From the NCBI RefSeq assembly GCF_022370755.2, contig NZ_CP092364.2, positions 2,418,001-2,482,000 on the forward strand: DNA of 64,000 nt. The letters run 5' to 3'. A program made the translations under genes and the position numbers. The notes below the pieces were generated by a model. The model did not search any database, was not told the DNA's origin, and saw only the letters and a program-made list of their open reading frames with translations. Shown one piece after another: positions 34,548-42,889 of the stretch. Every line of letters starts with the position of its first letter. Position 1 is the first letter of the stretch. This DNA is from Mycolicibacterium goodii. GTDB lineage: Bacteria > Actinomycetota > Actinomycetes > Mycobacteriales > Mycobacteriaceae.

Positions 34548-35785
34548 CGCGCGACAATTGGCGTGAGCAACCGCTGCTCGATGAGGTCTGCACCATACGC
34601 AGTACCTCCGGTGGCTGCGTATCCAGCCGCGACACGGCGGGCGCCGGCTGCCATCGCCATCGCCCGGCGAACGTTCTTCCGAAGCCGGGCCGGTGTGAGA
34701 TGGTCGGCGGTCAACCGGGTGCCACAACGGGCAACCGCGACGCGTCGGGCCACCTCGAACTGGTCGCGTCCTCGGGGTACCACGCACACGGGAACACCTC
34801 TTGCCAAGGCCTTTTGGGTGGTGCCCATTCCACCGTGGGTGACAACGCATGCGGCACGATCCATCACCAGGCTGTGCGGCACGAATTCACAGACGGTCGC
34901 GTTGTCCGGCGGTGTGACATCGGCCGGTACGCCGGCGGGAAAGGTGACCACAACGTGCACCGGTTCGTCGGCCAGAGCGGCGAGCGCCATTCGTGCCAGA
35001 TCGGTGTCGCCATGCCATTCAGACGAGGTGGATACCAGAACGATCGGCCGGTCGATGGCGGCAAGCCATTCCGGGGGCTGCGGGGGTGCGGGGTCGAACG
35101 AACACGGACCGATGAATTGAATGGAGTTGTCCCAATCGGGATGCGGATAGTCGAACGGCTGCGCCGTAGCGACAAGGACGAGCGGTGCCCGGCGCACAAA
35201 GTCGTCCGACGATGCAATGTGCGCGAGACCGAGCTGACCTCGGATCCTGTTGAGGGGGCGCACCATTGCCTCATCGATCACACCGGTGGTCTTCTGGCGC
35301 ACCAGCGCGTCGCGGGCCCGGCCGAGCACACCCGGCCAGGGCCGGAGTCCAGGACCGAAGGGTGGTACTCCGCGTGATGTCAGGTAGGGGATGAAGGGCC
35401 AGAACGACGCCCATGGCACCCCGCTCGCTTCTGCCGCTGCGGCCCCACCCCAACAATTCGCGTCGACGATCAGCGCGTCAGGACGGACCTCAGCTATGGC
35501 CTTCTGAAGATCGGTGACTTCGTACTCGGCGTGACGTGCGAACGTGTCGAAGGCACGCCGCAAGCCAACCGCGGGGCTGGGCGCATTGGCGTCATCTAGG
35601 GGAATCGCCTCGATGCGAGGATCGACCTTCGCCGCCGCAAAGCCCAGATTGCGACCCATGCCGACACCGGCGGCGAGGGTACGCAGGGCGATGTCGTGGC
35701 CGCGGCTGCGCAGTTCGCTCAACAAGGCGGTCATTGGAAACAGGTGACCCATCGCGGGTGTGTTGTAGGCCAAAATCGTCGCCAT
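34544..35785 (-). CDS. Macrolide-type glycosyltransferase (GT1, MGT family)
   Basis: A 413-aa GT-B enzyme. N-terminal acceptor domain: ILAYNTPAMGHLFPMTALLSELRSRGHDIAL. Donor-binding domain: CVVTHGGMGTTQKALARGVPVCVVPRGRDQFEVARRV (~330-366), the MGT/UGT signature. Relatives such as OleD/Mgt glycosylate macrolides, flavonoids or sterols using UDP-sugars, often inactivating antibiotics. AAGGAA lies six bases before the ATG at 35785. It is the first gene of an operon with an MFS exporter, divergent from a TetR gene. Confidence 0.9.
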   Translation of the reverse strand: MATILAYNTPAMGHLFPMTALLSELRSRGHDIALRTLAAGVGMGRNLGFAAAKVDPRIEAIPLDDANAPSPAVGLRRAFDTFARHAEYEVTDLQKAIAEVRPDALIVDANCWGGAAAAEASGVPWASFWPFIPYLTSRGVPPFGPGLRPWPGVLGRARDALVRQKTTGVIDEAMVRPLNRIRGQLGLAHIASSDDFVRRAPLVLVATAQPFDYPHPDWDNSIQFIGPCSFDPAPPQPPEWLAAIDRPIVLVSTSSEWHGDTDLARMALAALADEPVHVVVTFPAGVPADVTPPDNATVCEFVPHSLVMDRAACVVTHGGMGTTQKALARGVPVCVVPRGRDQFEVARRVAVARCGTRLTADHLTPARLRKNVRRAMAMAAGARRVAAGYAATGGTAYGADLIEQRLLTPIVAR

Positions 35786-35956
35786 CGCAGTTCCTTGAGA
35801 TTGAAGTCGGCGCGGCATCAGCGGCGCGCACACATCGTGGTTCGGCCTGCCGCTCGGCGCGGTCGGCCTTTCATATGAACGAGGCTGACGCGAAAATGGA
35901 TCAACAGAGAGGCGCGTCGATGTCCGACATCGTCTTATGGGGCATTTCGCATTACT

Positions 35957-35976
35957 GTTACTCATATGAAAGTAAC
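35957..35976. promoter_or_regulatory. CATATG-centred palindromes at the GT/TetR divergent promoter
   Basis: GTTACT-CATATGAA-AGTAAC (35957-35976) has 6-bp perfect arms and an internal TCATATGA palindrome; it overlaps the first possible ATG of the TetR gene. A second TTCATATGAA palindrome lies at 35870-35879. The shared TTTCATATGA core suggests two binding sites for the TetR protein. Confidence 0.55.
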
Positions 35977-36574
35977 GAACCGGCCGTATCGGATGACGCT
36001 GCGTGCTGCCACGACCGCGCGGACGGCCGACGCCATCCTCGAAGCTGCCTGGGAGCTGTTCGAGACCAAGCCGTTCGCTGCGATCACCCTCGGTGACCTC
36101 GCCGCGCGTGCGGGCGTGACCACCCAGACCGTTCTTCGCCGATTCGGCGACAAGGACGGGGTATTCGCCGCAATGTTCGACAAGCTGGGAACCGACATCA
36201 TCACCCGTCGCGGCCGAGTCAACTCCGGCTCGATCGACGACATCGTGTCGAATCTGGTCGACAATTACGAACTCTCAGGAACACTTATGCTCAAGATGCT
36301 GGCCGAAGAGGCAACCACACCGGCCGTTCGCGACTTTCTGACCACCGGCCGCACGTATCACCGACAGTGGTGCAGGACGGTTTTCTCCGACACCCTTGCC
36401 AGTCTGCCGCGATCAGCGCGAGAGCGCCGACTCGCACAACTTGCTGCCATCTGTGACTTGCGAACCTGGGAGGTGCTGCGGATCAACTCGCGGCTCAGTT
36501 GTCGCGCAACCAAGCTGGCGCTTCGAGAAATGCTCACTCCGTTGACTGTCCACGGCCAGGCCATGGACCGCTGA
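35966..36574 (+). CDS. TetR family transcriptional regulator
   Basis: Up to 202 aa; HTH TADAILEAAWELFETKPFAAITLGDLAARAGVTTQTVLRRFGDKDGVFAAMF (~20-71). No Shine-Dalgarno precedes the ATG at 35966, which lies inside a palindrome. The in-frame ATG at 35993 (MTLRAATTARTADA) may be the true start. It is divergent from the glycosyltransferase-exporter operon, which it likely represses. Confidence 0.87.
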   Translation: MKVTNRPYRMTLRAATTARTADAILEAAWELFETKPFAAITLGDLAARAGVTTQTVLRRFGDKDGVFAAMFDKLGTDIITRRGRVNSGSIDDIVSNLVDNYELSGTLMLKMLAEEATTPAVRDFLTTGRTYHRQWCRTVFSDTLASLPRSARERRLAQLAAICDLRTWEVLRINSRLSCRATKLALREMLTPLTVHGQAMDR

Positions 36575-36660
36575 CACTCGCCAGTGGCTGATCGAACCCC
36601 TCCGATGCGATCAGGTTCGGCAGCTGGCATGGCGGCGGGAAGGGGCAGCGGCCGCTGCCG

Positions 36661-36720
36661 TGGTTGATCAGATGAGAACGGCGCTTCTTGCCGTGAACCC
36701 GCCATACTCGAATCCGTCGT
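36661..36720. repeat. Short dispersed repeat, copy A
   Basis: About 60 bp that match 61242-61303 at roughly three quarters of positions (by eye), including ATCAGATGA and the shared CCGCCATA-TCGA-TCCG core. A GC-rich hairpin precedes both copies. No gene is supported between 36575 and 36804. Confidence 0.5.
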
Positions 36721-36804
36721 ACCTGCTGTGGTGAGTGGCATGCGGGCGGTTTGGGGGCGACTTCAGTGTGCTTCGTGATCACCCGGTGCGGGCTGGCATA
36801 TGCC

Positions 36805-36935
36805 GCCAACTTCACGACCACTGCGTACAGCGCCGCGCCGCATCCTCGACGAGCACGAGACCCTGAGCCAGCCCTGACCGCCTGACGCAATTGAGAAGCG
36901 TGTGGTTGCAATGTGTTTCGGGCTGACAGGTTGCG
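36805..36935 (+). repeat. Decayed copy of the segment at 43640-43935
   Basis: The first part encodes a C-terminal peptide RPLRTAPRRILDEHE like RPLRTVLRRIVDEHDP at 43671-43721. The second part (IEKRVVAMCFGLTG, from 36892) matches the signal-peptide start IEKRLFAMCFGLMS of the secreted-protein gene at 43895. In this copy the ~150 bp between the two parts are missing and the secreted protein breaks off after about 15 codons. The 3' part overlaps the neighbouring TetR gene end. Confidence 0.6.
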
Positions 36936-36944
36936 ACGGTTGCG

Positions 36945-37535
36945 TCATGCTGTCCAGTCCGGCCCACGCGCTTGCAGAATACCCTCCAGCGAGGCGAAGA
37001 CGTCTGACAGGTGATGTTGCAGCGATAATGGTTTCGGTGAGCGCATCCACCGTTCCTCGGCGCTCTGTTCGATCACTGCGCCAATCCGTGCCGTGAGAAT
37101 TGCCGCGTCGGCATCAAGGCCCCGTCCTCGCAGTGCTTCGGCTATCGCGGCGATGAGCGCCGTCCGTTTGCCCAGATCGCGCTCTAGCAGTTCGGGGTTT
37201 TCGTCGATAATTTGGCGCCGGCGGATCGACGCTTCGCGCAGACCTTCAAATAACTCTTCGGCGGCGATTTGCAACCCGTGAACGACGACGTCGATCGGTC
37301 GTGATGCGTCGTCACTAGCGAGGATTTCGCGGAGGACGATCTCCTGGTGGCGCTGTGTACGCGGACCGAAGAGGACGTCCTTTTTGGCGTCGAAGTGGTT
37401 GAAAAAGGTTCGCTCGGTGAGCCCTGCCCGCCGGGCGATCTCGGACACGGTAGTGCCCGCGAATCCTTGTTGACCGAAGAGTTCAAGCGCGGCTAGTTGC
37501 AGCCGTCCGACCGCGTCAGGGTCCCAGCGAGGCAT
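36945..37535 (-). CDS. TetR family transcriptional regulator
   Basis: A 196-aa regulator starting MPRWDPDAVGRLQLAALELFGQQGF; HTH TTVSEIARRAGLTERTFFNHFDAKKDVLF (~27-55). Divergent from the NAD-dependent epimerase-like gene at 37642, with a long perfect palindrome directly upstream. It likely controls both genes. Its last codons lie next to the decayed repeat at 36805-36935. Confidence 0.9.
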   Translation of the reverse strand: MPRWDPDAVGRLQLAALELFGQQGFAGTTVSEIARRAGLTERTFFNHFDAKKDVLFGPRTQRHQEIVLREILASDDASRPIDVVVHGLQIAAEELFEGLREASIRRRQIIDENPELLERDLGKRTALIAAIAEALRGRGLDADAAILTARIGAVIEQSAEERWMRSPKPLSLQHHLSDVFASLEGILQARGPDWTA

Positions 37536-37543
37536 CAGTACAT

Positions 37544-37574
37544 CCTAGTGATTGCATTCTATGCAATCACTAGG
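37544..37574. promoter_or_regulatory. Perfect 14-bp inverted-repeat operator
   Basis: CCTAGTGATTGCAT (37544-37557), spacer TCT, and its exact complement ATGCAATCACTAGG (37561-37574). It begins 9 bp upstream of the TetR start and precedes the divergent epimerase gene by about 70 bp, as expected for a TetR operator. Confidence 0.78.
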
Positions 37575-37641
37575 CTAAGCATAGAGAGGGACCTATTCGT
37601 CTACGAGATGCACCGGAACATCGGTGCGGAGAAGAGTAGAG

Positions 37642-38571
37642 ATGCGCGTCTTTGTCACCGGGGCATCGGGACACGTCGCTTCCGCAGTGGTGCCAGAGTT
37701 GGTGTCAGCCGGTCACAGCGTTATCGGCCTGGCTCGTTCGAACCGCTCTGCTGGTGTAGTGGAATCGCTCGGGGCGCAGGCCTGCCGCGGCGACCTCGCT
37801 GAGCGAGAGGTCTTGCGTGCACAAAGCCGAGAGGCCGATGCAGTAATCCACCTTGCCTTCCCAAATTACGAACAGAACTCCGGAAACTTGGCGAGCGCCG
37901 TATCCACAGACCTTGAAGCCATACACGCGATCAGTGACGCCCTGGTCGGATCGGACAAGCCGTTCGTCGTCACAAGCGCGACCGGTGCGATGGCTCTAGC
38001 TGGTTTCACCGGCGTCCTGCAGGAGCGAGATGCGTTGCCACGCGGCCCGCGTATCGAGGCCGAAAACACCGTGATCGCGCTGGCTGAAAAGAAGGTGCGC
38101 ACCTCGATAATTCGGCTTCCGCCCACGGTGCACGGCGGCGGTGTTCACGGCTTTGCCTCCGGCCTGATCTCGCTCGCCCAAGCCAGGGGGACCGTAGGGT
38201 ACCTGGGCTCAGGTGACAATCGATGGCCCTCAGCGCATGTCAAGGATGTCGCGCTGCTGTATCGGCTCGCACTTGAAGCTGCGCCCGCCGGAACACGTCT
38301 ACACGCCGTAGCCGAAAAGGGTATCCCGGTGCGGAAAATCGCCGAGACGATCGGTCGCAAGTTGAACCTCCCAGTTGCGTCGATTGCCCCGGAAGAGGCC
38401 CAACAGCACTTCGAGTTCCTCAGCGCGTTCATCGGCATGGACAACCCGACGTCTAGCGAATACACCCGCGACACGTTGGGTTGGACGCCAACACACCCCG
38501 GCCTGTTAGCGGACCTCGAGCAGGACGCGCAGCTAAAGCCGTGCCCGGCAAATGAGGCGACCGGATCGTGA
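37642..38571 (+). CDS. NAD-dependent epimerase/extended SDR
   Basis: A 309-aa extended SDR starting MRVFVTGASGHVASAVVPELVSAGHSVIGLARS, with the TGASGHVAS cofactor motif, AVIHLAFPNYEQN and a C-terminal substrate domain (IPVRKIAETIGRKLNLPVASI). Relatives are annotated as NAD(P)-binding or 3-beta-HSD-like epimerase/reductases. It is chosen from the ATG at 37642 because this puts the cofactor motif at the N-terminus. It is controlled by the divergent TetR. Confidence 0.9.
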   Translation: MRVFVTGASGHVASAVVPELVSAGHSVIGLARSNRSAGVVESLGAQACRGDLAEREVLRAQSREADAVIHLAFPNYEQNSGNLASAVSTDLEAIHAISDALVGSDKPFVVTSATGAMALAGFTGVLQERDALPRGPRIEAENTVIALAEKKVRTSIIRLPPTVHGGGVHGFASGLISLAQARGTVGYLGSGDNRWPSAHVKDVALLYRLALEAAPAGTRLHAVAEKGIPVRKIAETIGRKLNLPVASIAPEEAQQHFEFLSAFIGMDNPTSSEYTRDTLGWTPTHPGLLADLEQDAQLKPCPANEATGS

Positions 38572-38641
38572 TGGGGCTTTCGAAGGGCCAACCGCTGCCT
38601 CGGGCCTCAAATCGGAAACTCTCCGGACTCGCCGGGGCGAT

Positions 38642-39085
38642 TCAGTTGTCGGCTTTCGGTTCGGCGTTGGCTAGCTGGTGGAGTAGTTCCCGCAGGCTCT
38701 GTTGTTGGTCGGGGTCGAGTGGTTCGAGCAGGCTTACCTCGGCGGCTTTGAGGCGTCGGCGTGCGCGAGAGAGTGTGGCGCGGCCTTTCTTGGTCAACTT
38801 GAGGTTTCGGCTGCGGCGATCGTTGGGGTCGGTCGTGCGCGTAACCAGACCTGCAGCCTCTAGATCGTCGAGAAGGTAGGTCATCATCGTACGGTCGACT
38901 CCGAGGTAGCGAGCGAGCGCGAGCTGACTTCGCGGTGGTCCGAGCTGCGATGTCATCAGCACTTGGTAGCCCCGGGGGCCGCCGGGCAAATCGCTCAGTA
39001 GATCGTCCGTGAGTCGACGATATTGGCGAACGACGGCGTGCAAAGCCCAGCCCAGGTCCGTCTCGCCGTCATCCTGCGTGGTCAC
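38642..39085 (-). CDS. MarR family transcriptional regulator
   Basis: A 147-aa winged-helix regulator: PRSQLALARYLGVDRTMMTYLLDDLEAAGLVTRTTDPNDRRSRNLKLTKKGRATL is the complete MarR DNA-binding core including the DPNDRR wing. It is divergent from the azoreductase-like gene at 39189. MarR/azoreductase pairs commonly respond to quinones or phenolics. Confidence 0.92.
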   Translation of the reverse strand: MTTQDDGETDLGWALHAVVRQYRRLTDDLLSDLPGGPRGYQVLMTSQLGPPRSQLALARYLGVDRTMMTYLLDDLEAAGLVTRTTDPNDRRSRNLKLTKKGRATLSRARRRLKAAEVSLLEPLDPDQQQSLRELLHQLANAEPKADN

Positions 39086-39188
39086 TGTGTCAGCCTAACC
39101 GGCTATGCGGCGTAGAGTATCGTCTGTTAACAAGATGGTCTGTCAAGCAGAAGTTCGCGAGTGTGTCGGCGAACTGAAGGAAGGCATC

Positions 39189-39833
39189 ATGCGCACCCTG
39201 TACCGCGTCGATAGCAGCATCCAAGGCGACAGATCGGTGACACGTGAGATCTCCGACACGCTGGAACGCGCCTGGCGTGCCGCTGTTCCCGACGGGAAGG
39301 TGATTCGACGTGACCTATTGACCACGCCACTGTCCCCGGCCAGGTGGACCGACGCGCTCGCCGCTCGCGTAACCGAAGAACGCACTCCCGAACAACAGCG
39401 TGCCGTTGACCTTGCCGCTGAACTCGCCGACGACCTACTCGGGGCGGACGCCATCGTCATCGGCGCGCCGCTGTACAACTGGGGGCCGTCGGGGCATATC
39501 AAGTGCTGGATCGACATGCTGTGGACTGATCCGCGCTTCGCGCCCCAGACTTACCCTCTGCGCGGCAAACCGATCGCACTGGTTGCTGCCCGTGGCGGTG
39601 GGACGTCGCCCGGCGCGCCTCACGAGGGGTGGGACCACTCGATGCCATACCTGTTGCGAACCTTCGGACCTGACATATTTGGCGGCAACGTCAACCTCAT
39701 CGAAACAGAGTTGACGCTCGCCGGCCACAGTCCGACGATGGCACACCTTCGCCAGCAAGCCGCCGAACTGCGCGCTCAGAGTCACGTACTGGCCGAGCAG
39801 ATCGGCACCACATTGGCCAAACGTGCCGCGTGA
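39189..39833 (+). CDS. FMN-dependent NADH-azoreductase/NAD(P)H dehydrogenase
   Basis: A 214-aa flavodoxin-fold oxidoreductase: MRTLYRVDSSIQGDRSVTREI (FMN phosphate loop), APLYNWGPSGHIKCWIDMLW (~95-114), ALVAARGGGTSPGAP and YLLRTFGPDIFGG, all typical of AzoR. It reduces quinones or azo compounds in known members. GGAAGG precedes the ATG. Its regulator is the divergent MarR. Confidence 0.9.
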   Translation: MRTLYRVDSSIQGDRSVTREISDTLERAWRAAVPDGKVIRRDLLTTPLSPARWTDALAARVTEERTPEQQRAVDLAAELADDLLGADAIVIGAPLYNWGPSGHIKCWIDMLWTDPRFAPQTYPLRGKPIALVAARGGGTSPGAPHEGWDHSMPYLLRTFGPDIFGGNVNLIETELTLAGHSPTMAHLRQQAAELRAQSHVLAEQIGTTLAKRAA

Positions 39834-40073
39834 CAATGCCCCTTCTGCGACTCGAGGTTCAGGCAACGTCGGTTCTGGTTGATCCTCGTCGTTGCGGGGG
39901 ATATGTCGGTGGCACGTTCGAATGGTTTGCGTGCGGGAAATAATCCGCCAGGATGGCCAGGTGTGGGGGGGGCCGACGGCTCGCCAGCGAGCTTGTGCCT
40001 GCGGGGCGCCCATTTGCGCCTTGTAGTGCTGGCAACCAATCTCAATTCTCTGGAAACCAGATGCCCTGCGCGA

Positions 40074-40943
40074 CTACCTAGTTCGGCGTCTCGCACAAAT
40101 GAGCCAGTGCGCGGACTCGTAGAATACGCCGCGGTCGGTCAGATGCTCGGCGATGCTGTTCCACAGAGCTTGCAAGGCGCTCGCGCGGGGTTGGTCATCA
40201 AGTTCTGTGAGCGCTGGAGCGTTATGCGCGACGATGAAGTTGAACGCGTCATCAACGTCGGCGCCGTAGTACATTGGCGCGCTTATCCCGGTCATCTCAA
40301 TATCGACAAAGCCGGCACTACGCAAGAGTTGATGCACTCGATCGGGATCGCTGAGCGAGAAGGGGCTTGGGCATTGCGGTGGGGGCGGGGGCAAGTCGCG
40401 GCCCCCGGCCGCGATGCGTCGGAACGTACTAATACCCTCGTTGCGGTCGAGAGGCTGCCACACCAATTGCGCCAGGCGCCCACTAGGACGCATTGCTCGG
40501 GCGATGTTGGCGAACGCTGCTAGGGGATCTCCGAAGAACATCGTTCCGTGACGGCTTACAGCTACATCGAACTGCGCGGTCCCGAAGTCATGCACTTGGG
40601 CGTCGGCCTGGGCGAACGACACATTGGCCACATGTTCTTTCGCAGAAAGCTTGCGCGCAACTTCCAACAACGGTGACGAGAGATCGACTCCGTAGGCTGA
40701 ACCGCTGCAGGCGATTCGCGCTGCGTCACGAGTGGTTTGTCCCGCCCCACAGCCGATATCGAGGACCTCCGAATCCTCAGCGATTTCGGCTGCTTTCAAC
40801 AGCTTACCGTGAAAGCTCGCCATGCCTTCATCGAATCGTCCGGCATGCGCTGACCAGAAGACACCATTGGTTCCATCCCATGAGTGAAACTGATCGACAT
40901 TGGTCGGGTCGAGGGCCGAAATCTGGGACAACAGTCTCCCCAC
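40074..40943 (-). CDS. Class I SAM-dependent methyltransferase
   Basis: A 289-aa methyltransferase. SAM motif I VLDIGCGAGQTTRDAAR (~60-76), acidic loop GVDLSSPLLEVARKL, motif II FDVAVSRHGTMFFGDP and a post-II segment MRPSGRLAQLVWQPL. A proline run follows RDLPPPPPQ. It stands alone; no natural-product or cofactor genes adjoin it, so the methyl acceptor is unknown. Confidence 0.9.
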   Translation of the reverse strand: MGRLLSQISALDPTNVDQFHSWDGTNGVFWSAHAGRFDEGMASFHGKLLKAAEIAEDSEVLDIGCGAGQTTRDAARIACSGSAYGVDLSSPLLEVARKLSAKEHVANVSFAQADAQVHDFGTAQFDVAVSRHGTMFFGDPLAAFANIARAMRPSGRLAQLVWQPLDRNEGISTFRRIAAGGRDLPPPPPQCPSPFSLSDPDRVHQLLRSAGFVDIEMTGISAPMYYGADVDDAFNFIVAHNAPALTELDDQPRASALQALWNSIAEHLTDRGVFYESAHWLICARRRTR

Positions 40944-41346
40944 ATCTCCTTAGCGGGCGATCACGTCGAATCTAGCGCGCCACCGCCGGAGCGGCATGCT
41001 CCAGTCTGGTTTCGTGTCGGCGGTGATCGAGGTGAAGCTAAGCAAGGCGTTGGTTTTGTGAGAGGTTATGACAGCGGCGGTGCAGGGGGTTGCCTGTCGC
41101 CGACGGCCGCTGAGGGCTCGGGGTCGACGCCCCACCGTAGCGGGGGCACTCGCCCCAATGGCACCGCAGACGGGGGCGCCGAGCCGAAGCATCTATTGAG
41201 GGTCGGTATTCGACTTGCCCGGGCACGCAGTTGCCGGGCACCGGAGCCAGGGACTGGTACTAAGAGAGAGGGCCCTCCATCGCGGCGGGGTCGTGCAACC
41301 CGATCTCCCAAAAGCTGGGCGACACATTCGAGGAGGGCAAGCTGAA
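40944..41346. other. Intergenic stretch with the tail of a lost gene
   Basis: No full gene. Just before the glycoside hydrolase, a plus-strand frame ends CNPISQKLGDTFEEGKLK with a TGA that overlaps the hydrolase GTG by 4 bp. An upstream in-frame TAA at about 41262 cuts it short. It looks like the C-terminal remnant of a former operon partner. Confidence 0.4.
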
Positions 41347-42222
41347 GTGACCATCGGCATCAACCAAAGCAACTTGTGCCAATTATCGCCAGCCAATCTG
41401 GCCGCCACACTGGACGGCATTGCGGAGATGGGCTTTCAGACCGTTCGGTTCGCGGTTGACTGGGGCTACCTGAGCAACGTCTTCGGCCAGACCAACTACG
41501 CTCCGGTGACGGCCGTGCAGAGCGCGTTGGAGGCTCGTGGTCTGACCCCTATGCCATGCCTGGGCATCCACTATCCGTTCAATCACAGTGCGACCGGGTT
41601 TGGAAACTTCGTGAACAAGTGTACGCAGATCTTCGGCAGCATCCCGTACTACGAGGTGTGGAATGAGCCTAACCTCATCGCGTTCAACATCGGCAGCCCG
41701 GCGACCTTCGTCACGTACCTCAAAGCCGCAGCGCCAAAAATTAGAGCCGTTGGGTCACAGGTCATCTCAGGAGGATTGGCTGCCTATCCGACCTTCGGGT
41801 CGAACAGGTCTCCAGTGGACTGGCTGAACGGCATGTACGCAGGAGGCGAGAGCGGCGACTATGACCTGCTGGGCTATCACCCCTACAGCATCAAAGACGA
41901 CCAAAACGCCACGTTCGTGGACCCGCGCACGAACCCATTCGGGATCGCACAGATCGACGCACTCAAGGCCGTGCAGGCGTCCAAGGGCGACACCCGGCCC
42001 ATGGCCTTCACCGAGGTCGGCTACATCACACCGGGCAGGGTCAGCCTGGCGGACGCAGCGGATTGGCTGACGTGGCAGCTGGCCAACCAGGATCCCGCCT
42101 TTCCGCCCACTTGGTTTTTCTGTTACCAAGACACCGCGGGCGACGGTGGCGGGTACGGAATCAAGGACACTGCAGGTGCTCCCAAAGGGGTCTACTTCGA
42201 CACGGTAGCCGCGTTGGTGTAA
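41347..42222 (+). CDS. Clan GH-A glycoside hydrolase-like protein (cellulase family)
   Basis: A 291-aa TIM-barrel glycosidase. MGFQTVRFAVDWGYLS is an early barrel strand, YYEVWNEPNL carries the predicted acid/base Glu and AFTEVGYITPG the nucleophile Glu, as in GH5/GH39-like enzymes. There is no signal peptide, unusual for a polysaccharide-acting enzyme. Similar leaderless proteins occur among phage-encoded glycosidases and in mycobacterial genomes. GGAGG precedes the GTG at 41347. The upstream overlapping remnant ORF suggests an eroded operon. Confidence 0.8.
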   Translation: MTIGINQSNLCQLSPANLAATLDGIAEMGFQTVRFAVDWGYLSNVFGQTNYAPVTAVQSALEARGLTPMPCLGIHYPFNHSATGFGNFVNKCTQIFGSIPYYEVWNEPNLIAFNIGSPATFVTYLKAAAPKIRAVGSQVISGGLAAYPTFGSNRSPVDWLNGMYAGGESGDYDLLGYHPYSIKDDQNATFVDPRTNPFGIAQIDALKAVQASKGDTRPMAFTEVGYITPGRVSLADAADWLTWQLANQDPAFPPTWFFCYQDTAGDGGGYGIKDTAGAPKGVYFDTVAALV

Positions 42223-42889
42223 CGCATCCGAGCGCGAGTGGCGGATCTCTTCACCACGAGGAGCCCGCCGCTTCCCGCCAGACGACAACAGAAGAACTGC
42301 GGACCGCTTCTGTAGCCGGCCTGCCGAATGACGTCGTCGCATCGTTTGGTTGCCCCTATCGAGACCGGGCACTGCCCGTTCAGCTGTTGGTCGGTGCTGT
42401 GACGACCGCGGTGGGCCGAAGTCGATGAGTCCGCACTCAGCTCCACCGATGCCGGGCGGGTCGACCAGCATGCGGACGATGTCCCTGTGGCGCGCCGCTG
42501 AACTGACTGCGGACGGTTTCGCCGAAGCGAGTGATGCAGCAGGCGCTCTCATCGTGCGAATCGGGCGTCGAACGTCAACAGTGGGTGTTCTCGGTCCTGA
42601 GGGCCGCACGTGCACGTCCACCACGCCAGGCTTGCCGGGGCAGCACGCCTGGACAAGAGGATGGTAGCCCTCCCGCCCAGACAACTGCCGTACCGCAACA
42701 TGCGTTCCACATGGTTCATGAAGTCATCAGCTATTCGGGAGCCCACCTTCGACGAGCCGTTGCGGCTTCGACAGGTAGAGGTGAGCGCTGCGGCTGGTCC
42801 GGCGGCGGGAACCAAGGCGAGCAGGACCGGGTGGGCGGTTCGATTCACTACCACCGGTAGGGCCAGAGGTGGTGTGAAACCCTGCATGG
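42223..42889. other. Stretch without a supported gene
   Basis: About 670 bp. Overlapping open frames occur (for example plus strand 42425-42667, MSPHSAPPMPGGSTS...), but none shows a recognisable family or convincing start signal. The region may be degenerate sequence between the glycoside hydrolase and the disrupted HAD gene. Confidence 0.4.

Noticed and set aside
33157..34635. 492-codon minus-strand frame overlapping the Bcr/CflA exporter in another phase
   Set aside because: The alternate phase (33270-34547) has the transporter motifs; this one is low-complexity Arg/Gly/His.
39115..39150. MarR operator from GTCTGTTAACAAG/GTCTGTCAAG
   Set aside because: Only a weak direct similarity, not a palindrome; insufficient to call a site.
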